The notes under the pieces were generated by a model that ran no database searches, was not told where the DNA came from, and worked only from the letters and a program-made list of their open reading frames with translations. A DNA stretch of 11,704 nt from JAKASV01 sp964595035 (GTDB lineage: Bacteria > Babelota > Babeliae > Babelales > Vermiphilaceae), in NCBI GenBank assembly GCA_964595035.1, contig CAZQNW010000034.1, positions 1-11,704 on the forward strand, given 5' to 3'. A program made the position numbers and the translations under genes. Below are positions 6,645 to 11,704 of the stretch, in pieces; position 1 is the stretch's first letter; each line of letters starts with the position of its first letter.

Positions 6645-7682
6645 ATGAAAAATTCACTCAAAATCATACCCGCTTCATTCTTGATATGCGCAATAACATC
6701 CTTGTCACCAATGGCCAAAGTTAATATTCCAAACGGACCAATTACCCCACTTCACCAAGCAGCATTCTCAGGACACGTTCAGGAAGTTCGCCAATTATTA
6801 GCTCAAGGAGCTAATGTTCACGCCCGCAATTGCTTCGGACGTACACCTTTACATGACGCGGTAGCAAGTCTCTCTTTAGATACCGTAACCACTTTATTAA
6901 GCTATGGTGCAGATCCTAATGTAGTTGATGATGATGGCATGACTCCCCTTTTTAAAGCCGTTCAACTTAATAGTCCAGAAATCGTAGAAGTCCTATTAAG
7001 AAATAAAGCCTGCTCTTATGCCTCAGTACACACAATTACACCATTACACCACGCTGCATACACAGGAAACTTAGATATAATAAGATTATTACTCGAATAC
7101 AAAGCATTCAGAAATGCGCAAAACATGTGGAAACGAACACCTTTACATGACGCTTTACACATAACTGATATTCAAAAATGTATCAAAGTATGCTCAGCGC
7201 TTATTGATGAAAAAACAGACTTACGCATCAAGGATTGCGACGGCAACACACCGATATTTCTAGCCATGAAAAAAGGAGATGATGCCGTTGAAATTGTTGA
7301 CCTACTATTAAAGCATGGGGCAGATTACAATGCAAGTGTTAATGGTATAACTCCCTTGCATTTTGCAGCTTTTAACGGACATTACAAGCTCGTCAAACTC
7401 TTATGCCATTACGGAGCTCACGTTAACACACAAAACTTTTTGGGCAAAACACCATTACATGACGCACTCGACTCTTTTTATACACGTAACCTACATCAAA
7501 TGAATAAATTTGAGAAAATTATACAGCTTCTTATTTCTCTAAAGCCCAACCCTGCAATCACTGATGAGCAGGGACGTACTCCACAAGCAATAGATGAAAA
7601 AGGTGTAGAACAGGTAGATTCTGAAGGCAAAAAACACCTCATTCATAGATGTTTTGCAGCTTATTTAAACAGACTGCGTTAA
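6645..7682 (+). CDS. Exported ankyrin-repeat protein, 345 aa
   Basis: The N-terminus MKNSLKIIPASFLICAITS is a Sec signal peptide with a likely cut after SPMA (residue 24). The mature part is almost wholly ankyrin repeats: eight recognisable units beginning at about residues 31, 65, 98, 131, 163, 200, 234 and 267, plus a start of a ninth (GRTPQA, 310). TPLH is present in most, and GAD or GAN ends several loops. The repeats group in threes: units 1, 4 and 7 read ITPLHxAA; 2, 5 and 8 read RTPLHDA or KTPLHDA; 3, 6 and 9 are the poorer G-x-TP type. Ankyrin stacks bind proteins; exported ones in host-associated bacteria are often effectors, which here is inference. It has its own promoter and reads away from lon. 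Confidence 0.95.
   Translation: MKNSLKIIPASFLICAITSLSPMAKVNIPNGPITPLHQAAFSGHVQEVRQLLAQGANVHARNCFGRTPLHDAVASLSLDTVTTLLSYGADPNVVDDDGMTPLFKAVQLNSPEIVEVLLRNKACSYASVHTITPLHHAAYTGNLDIIRLLLEYKAFRNAQNMWKRTPLHDALHITDIQKCIKVCSALIDEKTDLRIKDCDGNTPIFLAMKKGDDAVEIVDLLLKHGADYNASVNGITPLHFAAFNGHYKLVKLLCHYGAHVNTQNFLGKTPLHDALDSFYTRNLHQMNKFEKIIQLLISLKPNPAITDEQGRTPQAIDEKGVEQVDSEGKKHLIHRCFAAYLNRLR
6741..7643 (+). repeat. Three-ankyrin superunit present three times
   Basis: Superunits start with ITPLH at residues 33, 131 and 235 (nt 6741, 7035 and 7347), spaced 98 and 104 residues. Class-specific features recur at the same place in each: for example YASVHT before ITPLH at 131 and NASVNG before ITPLH at 235. DNA similarity is modest, so the duplication is old compared with the WD40 arrays. 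Confidence 0.75.
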
Positions 7683-7714
7683 ATACAGCTCAAAAAAATT
7701 CAATAAGTAAAAAT

Positions 7715-7743
7715 TTGACAGTTTCGCGTATCAAATATACATT
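7715..7743 (+). promoter_or_regulatory. Probable sigma-70 promoter of the small ankyrin gene
   Basis: Exact TTGACA (7715-7720), a 17-nt spacer and TACATT (7738-7743, 4 of 6). TATACA at 7736-7741 with a 15-nt spacer is an alternative -10. The gene therefore probably has its own transcript. Confidence 0.5.
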
Positions 7744-7785
7744 TATAAAATAAAAAATTAATTACTTTTTATATTTAGGATACAG

Positions 7786-8238
7786 ATGACGCGAAAATTT
7801 AATATCTATTTAATCTGTCTATTGACAAATTATTGCCTAGCAAACCCCGTAGCCGAAAAAGATGAAAGGGATAGTAGACATCAAGAAAGCATACCCACTA
7901 TATTGAAGGGGTCACATGTACTTCAATATGAAGAATATTTTAAAGAGAGAGCTGTAAGACTAGGGACACAACTACTTACTCAGGTTAAGTTAGGCAATGT
8001 AAAACAGTGTTTACAATTACTATGGTCAGGAGCATCAATCACAACTAGAGATCAGGATGGCAATACAGCTCTCCATCATGCAGCCATGGGTAGAACCTAT
8101 GCTCATTGCAAAATAGCTGTTTATTTGTTGGCATGCGGTGCAGACGCTAAAAGCACAAATAACAATGGGTACAATTCTATACATTATGCAGCACATTGCC
8201 CTACCATGCTCAATATTTTCATACAAGCAGCACGATAA
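7786..8238 (+). CDS. Small exported ankyrin-repeat protein, 150 aa
   Basis: MTRKFNIYLICLLTNYCLANP is a short signal peptide with likely cleavage after CLA (residue 19). A charged linker (22-55) leads to one degenerate ankyrin unit (about 61-91, LLTQVKLGNVKQCLQLLWSGA), one good unit (92-127, GNTALHHAA then LLACGAD) and a partial third (128-150, GYNSIHYAA) that ends the protein. Two and a half repeats is few for a stable stack, so this may be a shortened copy or a minimal binding domain. The start is set by AGGA at 7777-7780. It follows the larger ankyrin protein by 103 nt but has its own TTGACA box. Protein-binding role by family; target unknown. Confidence 0.88.
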   Translation: MTRKFNIYLICLLTNYCLANPVAEKDERDSRHQESIPTILKGSHVLQYEEYFKERAVRLGTQLLTQVKLGNVKQCLQLLWSGASITTRDQDGNTALHHAAMGRTYAHCKIAVYLLACGADAKSTNNNGYNSIHYAAHCPTMLNIFIQAAR

Positions 8239-8253
8239 GCATTAAAATTTAAC

Positions 8254-8306
8254 GAGAATTAAATAAAAATTTTGCTTATTTATAAAATTACAATTTAATA
8301 ATTCTC
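8254..8306. repeat. AT-rich nested inverted repeat
   Basis: GAGAATTA (8254-8261) pairs exactly with TAATTCTC (8299-8306), and inside it AATTTT (8268-8273) can pair with AAAATT (8284-8289). The stems are AT-rich and the outer loop is long. It may help end the ankyrin transcript; evidence is weak. Confidence 0.25.
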
Positions 8307-8327
8307 TTTAATTATCACTATTCAATA

Positions 8328-8336
8328 TGTTACAAT
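8328..8336 (+). promoter_or_regulatory. Possible extended -10 promoter of the three-gene operon
   Basis: TGTTACAAT contains the TGn extension and TACAAT (5 of 6 matches). No good -35 lies 17 nt upstream, which is tolerated for extended -10 promoters. It lies 48 nt before the first gene of the operon. Confidence 0.4.
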
Positions 8337-8383
8337 AAATGTAAGAATAGAATCGTACATAACTCGTAAAAAAGGAGAAATTT

Positions 8384-8752
8384 ATGTTAAAGAAACTTAT
8401 GGCGTGTATAGCAGTATTTAGCATAGGTATAACCTATCACATAGAAGTACATGCTAAAGTTACCGTTACCAACAGAACCAATTTACCAATTAAAGTTGCT
8501 GTACATTTCATTGGTATAGGAAGCCCAACTATTTATGAAATTAATCCTTCCGAAACACAAACAAAAATTAAAGACTTGGCCAACATAAAAACAGGATATG
8601 ATGTTTGGATTAAAGAAAACTCAACCTACAAAAAGGTAGTATCTCTTCATAAATTATCCGATGCTGGAGCATTTAGAAAGCTTGATGTACTACAGCACAA
8701 AGACCCTGAAACTGGGGAAATTTTATACAGTATCTATAGATCCGGATATTAA
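8384..8752 (+). CDS. Small exported protein, first gene of three-gene operon
   Basis: I do not recognise a named family. The 122-residue precursor has a clear signal peptide (MLKKLMACIAVFSIGI) with likely cleavage at VHA-KV (after residue 24). The mature part is about 98 residues, rich in alternating hydrophobic and polar residues, so probably a small beta sandwich. It begins KVTVTNRTNLPIKVAVHF, resembling the start of the modules in the next two genes (IRFKNNSSQKIHALFI; LFFKNQSDFPVHVFFV), and near the end has DPETGE, in a place like DPATQT and DPKTRN of those proteins. It may therefore be a minimal version of the same fold. AAGGAG six bases before the ATG supports the start; the next gene follows after 21 nt. 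Periplasmic, surface or secreted; function unknown. Confidence 0.85.
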   Translation: MLKKLMACIAVFSIGITYHIEVHAKVTVTNRTNLPIKVAVHFIGIGSPTIYEINPSETQTKIKDLANIKTGYDVWIKENSTYKKVVSLHKLSDAGAFRKLDVLQHKDPETGEILYSIYRSGY

Positions 8753-8773
8753 GCCCAACAAAAAAGGAGAATC

Positions 8774-9622
8774 ATGTTAAAAAATATATCATTATTATGT
8801 CTTTTGTGCATAATTTCATATGGCACCAAATTATATACACAAGAAATAGTTGATAAAGTGCCAACAAATCTTGCCATTAGATTTAAAAATAACAGCTCAC
8901 AAAAAATTCACGCTCTCTTTATTTACACACCTGATTTTAGTAATGTTTTTAACACTGGCACATGGTCAGAGCAATCACTGAAAACATTAACATCTATAGC
9001 CAATATATGCGCAACATTATACGACGAAAAACAAGCACAAAAAGCCGCGCAAGCGGCCGAAATCGAAACTAACCCTACTCAACAACAGCCTTCACAACCT
9101 CAAAAAATAAAACTTTCAACAGTAACCTGGGTAAAGGCGGCAGAAAACATAACAAATATGCTCGTCGGTATTGTTACGCAACCTGCCGTTATCCTTGAGA
9201 CCATGAAGAAAAAAGATTACTTTAAACATGTTTTACCTGGAATTGCTGTGTATTCTTGTAAAAGTCCCGTACAGCGTGGACAAATGGCCTCCAGTATCGG
9301 CATGTATAAAAAACCCGGAGAAATAACCGTAGCTATTTATCCTGACGATACCTACGGGTTACCTGATTTTAAGGCTCCACTCTTTATAGCCGACTTCGAC
9401 ATTAACATGTACAATTCAGTAACGTATGGGCCTCAAGCCGGTCGCGCATACTTCCAATATATTGATCCTGCAACACAAACAGTCAAAGTAAGTAATGAAA
9501 AACTATTTATTCCTGTACGCGCTGCTGACGATGGAAGTTTAAAATTCCAAGCCGGGGGACAAGAAGCCTTAGAAACATTGCGTCAGAAAGAAGAAGAACT
9601 GAATGTAACATTAGATTTTTAA
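8774..9622 (+). CDS. Exported two-part protein, second gene of operon
   Basis: Unrecognised, 282 residues. The signal peptide is residues 1-20 or so (MLKNISLLCLLCIISYG). An N-terminal module (31-80) starts LAIRFKNNSSQKIHALFI and contains F-N-T-G-T-W (59-64). A low-complexity linker rich in Q, A and P covers 86-110. A C-terminal module (146-247) starts KKKDYFKHVLPG and includes VAIYPDD, PDFKAPLFIADFD, DPATQT and LFIPV. The last 20 residues are acidic and helical. Both modules are matched in the same order in the C-terminal half of the next protein, so the two are paralogues. AAGGAG lies four bases before the ATG. The gaps of 21 and 22 nt to its neighbours mark an operon. Probably an envelope or secreted beta-rich protein; no enzyme motif is visible. 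Confidence 0.88.
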   Translation: MLKNISLLCLLCIISYGTKLYTQEIVDKVPTNLAIRFKNNSSQKIHALFIYTPDFSNVFNTGTWSEQSLKTLTSIANICATLYDEKQAQKAAQAAEIETNPTQQQPSQPQKIKLSTVTWVKAAENITNMLVGIVTQPAVILETMKKKDYFKHVLPGIAVYSCKSPVQRGQMASSIGMYKKPGEITVAIYPDDTYGLPDFKAPLFIADFDINMYNSVTYGPQAGRAYFQYIDPATQTVKVSNEKLFIPVRAADDGSLKFQAGGQEALETLRQKEEELNVTLDF

Positions 9623-9644
9623 TCTTAATAAAAAGGAAATTAGC

Positions 9645-11354
9645 ATGAAATACGCTCAAGTTAAAAAATATATAACTCTGCTCATACTACTACTTTTAAC
9701 TCAAACAAGGTTTGCACTCTCTTATGTGCTTTTTAATCGCAGCCAAGACCCAACAGAAATTATTTCAGCGCTTGTTTTTAAAGACGAAAAATCCTCGATG
9801 GAATTCTTTGATCAACTTGGCTGGGTACAGCGCATTGAGGATGTAGCGGATAAGGCGGCATTGGCAAGTTTTACTATCCCTATTACAGCGCTTTCTATGG
9901 GTATTCCACAAGCACTCACCATCGGCGTAACAAAGATAGCAGAAAAAGCAATACTCAATAAATACATTAAACAGGAACACAACAACTTATATCCTCCGGC
10001 TGAACGAGACGCTAAGGTAAAACTTATAGAAGCTGAAAAAAATGAAACTATAGACCTTAAATCAGAAGATATAAAAAATCAATTTCAAGACCCCGTAAAG
10101 CAACGACGTGAAATAATAAAAATGACGGCAATAGAAAGTGATGCTGCCGCAGAAAAAGAACTTCTATATCAGACCGGATCAGCATGGTGGTGGAAAGCTA
10201 TCGAGGACAAACATGGTCAATCAATGAACAATCCATTTATTGTAATCATACGCATCCCTCCTCAACCGGGTGGGCTCCCTTCTATGCAAGAACTATTTCA
10301 ATTGCTTCAATCGGGTATTAAATATATGCGTATGCAAATTGTAGGCTCTGGATACATCAATCGAGCAGCAATTGTCAATTATAAAGGTAACAATACATTA
10401 ACTATGTATTTGCCATTTGTAGAACAAAGGTATGCAGACAAGATAAAAAGTGATGGGATTCCAGCACAAGATATTCAATGGCTTACCCTAGACCAAGGAA
10501 AACAAAAAAATCTTTTATTATATGAATATATGACCGGAAGTAACTTAGCAACTATAGAAAATCTTGTTTCTACAGTACCAATTGACCGTGGACTTTCACT
10601 ATTCTTTAAAAATCAGTCTGATTTTCCTGTACACGTTTTCTTTGTAGAACAAAGAAATTTAGTCAAAATTTTTGAGGCCGGCGGATGGACTAAAAAAAGT
10701 GTAGAAGAACTCTTTAAAATTACAAAAACCGTTGCAGCAATAGGAGCTGATGCAGTATCTGTCGCATACAAAATCCCTGTATCACTCTCATCAATAACAA
10801 ATATCCAATTCAATTTATTCCAACAAATAATTGGAAATTTCCCAGAGCAAGCAGCACAAGGCATTGCAATTGCGGCCATTAAGCCTAAGGACTATTTTGC
10901 TAACGTACTTCCAAACTCCATGCGTTACTCTTACTTTGCAGATATTAACCCGGGACAAGGAGTCATAAGAACATCAACTGCATTACAATCTGATTTCCCA
11001 CGTTCTAAGATTGATCAAACTGATCTTGTTGTAGCAATATTCCCGTCAGATGAAAAACAGCAACCGGATTTCTCAAAACCTATATTTGCAGGTAACTTCG
11101 ACAGAAAAGAATTCAATGGTGTTGTATTTTGGGAACGTACAGGACAAATAAATTTCGTTAAATATGATCCTAAAACCAGAAATATCACACGCAATGTCAT
11201 AGTATTTGGCGTTCCGGTAGAACAAACAAAAGATTCTGCGCGAATAACTGATGAAGGTAATGTTGTTCTTGAAGGACTTATTAATCAAGCAAAAAAATCT
11301 AACAATCCGAAAACACAAGAACATATAGCAGAAGCTGAAAAGCTTAAAAGATAA
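9645..11354 (+). CDS. Large exported modular protein, third gene of operon
   Basis: Unrecognised, 569 residues. A strong signal peptide (MKYAQVKKYITLLILLLL) has likely cleavage near FALS (residue 26). The opening module (27-75) reads YVLFNRSQDPTEIISALVF with F-x-x-L-G-W at 55-60. The middle (115-310) is charged, then has a strand-rich part (NPFIVIIRIP; NNTLTMYLPF). The second module (316-370) reads LSLFFKNQSDFPVHVFF with F-E-A-G-G-W at 343-348, followed by a C-terminal module (413-526) with KPKDYFANVLP, VAIFPSD, PDFSKPIFAGNFD, DPKTRN and VFGVPV. Residues 316-526 match the whole preceding protein, and the N-terminal module looks like a further diverged copy of its first module. The C-terminus is a Lys/Asn/Glu-rich helix. 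AAGGA seven bases upstream sets the start. It lacks recognisable catalytic motifs; a structural or binding role is inferred. Confidence 0.9.
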   Translation: MKYAQVKKYITLLILLLLTQTRFALSYVLFNRSQDPTEIISALVFKDEKSSMEFFDQLGWVQRIEDVADKAALASFTIPITALSMGIPQALTIGVTKIAEKAILNKYIKQEHNNLYPPAERDAKVKLIEAEKNETIDLKSEDIKNQFQDPVKQRREIIKMTAIESDAAAEKELLYQTGSAWWWKAIEDKHGQSMNNPFIVIIRIPPQPGGLPSMQELFQLLQSGIKYMRMQIVGSGYINRAAIVNYKGNNTLTMYLPFVEQRYADKIKSDGIPAQDIQWLTLDQGKQKNLLLYEYMTGSNLATIENLVSTVPIDRGLSLFFKNQSDFPVHVFFVEQRNLVKIFEAGGWTKKSVEELFKITKTVAAIGADAVSVAYKIPVSLSSITNIQFNLFQQIIGNFPEQAAQGIAIAAIKPKDYFANVLPNSMRYSYFADINPGQGVIRTSTALQSDFPRSKIDQTDLVVAIFPSDEKQQPDFSKPIFAGNFDRKEFNGVVFWERTGQINFVKYDPKTRNITRNVIVFGVPVEQTKDSARITDEGNVVLEGLINQAKKSNNPKTQEHIAEAEKLKR

Positions 11355-11411
11355 GGCAGATTTTATTAAAAAAACGCGAATTCGATAAATAGAAATATCT
11401 TGAAATAAACG

Positions 11412-11472
11412 AACAGCAAGCTAGAATCCTCTTATAATGATAAAAAAAACGAGAGGAGTTTAACTTGCTGTT
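11412..11472 (+). promoter_or_regulatory. Long imperfect hairpin covering the transposase ribosome site and start
   Basis: AACAGCAAG (11412-11420) pairs exactly with CTTGCTGTT (11464-11472). In the same register TAGA and its surroundings pair partly with TTTA, and CCTCT (11428-11432) pairs with AGAGG (11452-11456). This gives a stem of about 22 positions with two mismatches and two G-U pairs, and a 17-nt loop. The right arm contains the AGAGGAG ribosome site (11452-11458) and the TTG start (11465-11467). Confidence 0.6.
11433..11438 (+). promoter_or_regulatory. Consensus -10 box upstream of transposase
   Basis: Exact TATAAT with no convincing -35 at 17 nt (CGAACA, 3 of 6). A start at about 11445 would leave the left arm of the hairpin out of the transcript, so this RNA would have a free ribosome site. 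Confidence 0.4.
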
Positions 11473-11665
11473 AACTACTATTTTCTGTCATATTGATGAT
11501 TTTTGCAATGAACTTAATAAACATGTACTCGAAGATGCGTCTAATAGAGGACGACCAAGCACTATGACGCGCAGTGAAATTTTAACGATATGCATTTTTT
11601 ATCATTATTCAAAATTCAAGTCATTCAAAGATTATTATAGAACATACATAAAACCTAAGTTGTGA
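11465..11665 (+). pseudogene. IS982-family transposase, N-terminal fragment
   Basis: The frame opens at a TTG six bases after AGAGGAG and runs 66 codons to TGA. The sequence (LLTTIFCHIDDFCNE, GRPSTMTRSEILTI, YHYSKFKSFKDYYRTYIKPKL) fits the N-terminus of IS982 transposases, which are DDE enzymes of roughly 290 residues. The family's next conserved segment (FP-x-LVSYNRF type) is not found after position 11665 in any of the three forward frames over the 39 nt left, so this is not a simple one-base frameshift at the stop. The catalytic DDE residues are all missing. It is most likely a truncated or interrupted copy and inactive on its own. Confidence 0.72.
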
Positions 11666-11704
11666 CCTTTGAAATTTACAAAAAAGTAAAACTCCCATAG
11701 CATA

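Larger units (their letters stand above)
11411..11704 (+). mobile_element. IS982-family insertion sequence, left part
   Basis: The transposase N-terminus (IFCHIDDFCNE, then GRP and SEILTICIFYHYSKFKSFKDYY) is that of the IS982 family. The upstream part carries a TATAAT and a long inverted repeat. I cannot fix the left terminus, as no target-site duplication is visible without the right end, and the frame is lost before the window ends. Complete IS982 elements are about 1 kb, so either the rest lies beyond the window out of frame or this is a remnant. Confidence 0.6.

Noticed and set aside
10613..11324. Minus-strand open frames of 61-88 aa under the large operon gene
   Set aside because: They are antisense to a well-supported 569-aa gene and have no ribosome sites or motifs that I can see.
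11355..11410. Intrinsic terminator after the three-gene operon
   Set aside because: Only a short palindrome (CGAATTCG) and A-runs are present; there is no stem followed by a T-run on the + strand.

Overview
The window is AT-rich bacterial DNA with strong AAGGAG-type ribosome binding sites, near-consensus TTGACA promoters and the standard genetic code. It combines two ordinary housekeeping genes (lon and a PfkB-family kinase with a GGATKDVF start) with a dense set of Sec-exported repeat proteins: WD40, ankyrin and small beta-rich unknowns. That mix is typical of host-associated bacteria of protists. My best guess is the phylum Dependentiae (TM6). The good Shine-Dalgarno sequences argue against an Amoebophilus-like Bacteroidetes, but Chlamydiae, Legionellales or another endosymbiont group cannot be excluded from the window alone.

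Layout. (1) Positions 1-2239, + strand: two tandem paralogous WD40 beta-propeller genes. The first is cut by the window edge and the second has a signal peptide. Both are made of 42-residue (126-nt) blades, with evidence of very recent blade duplication, and both end in the same non-repeat C-terminal tail. (2) 2326-2739, +: a 137-aa orphan protein behind a perfect hairpin. (3) 2837-6328, - strand: lon and a PfkB-family sugar/nucleoside kinase, six bases apart, read lon first. (4) 6329-6644: divergent intergenic region with TTGACA boxes. (5) 6645-8238, +: two exported ankyrin-repeat proteins, each with its own TTGACA promoter. The larger has a three-repeat superunit present three times. (6) 8384-11354, +: a tight three-gene operon (gaps of 21 and 22 nt) of exported proteins that share modules with each other. 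I do not recognise this family, and it is the best candidate here for something undescribed. (7) 11411-11704, +: the start of an IS982-family insertion sequence whose transposase frame stops after 66 codons. Its ribosome binding site and start codon lie in the right arm of a long imperfect inverted repeat.

How the genes work together. Lon and the kinase look like core metabolism and protein quality control, co-transcribed. Everything on the + strand is probably exported. The repeat proteins are plausible host-interaction factors (inference), and the last operon may build a surface or secreted beta-rich complex (inference). The repeat arrays and the IS fragment mark this as a recombining accessory region around a stable lon-pfkB island.
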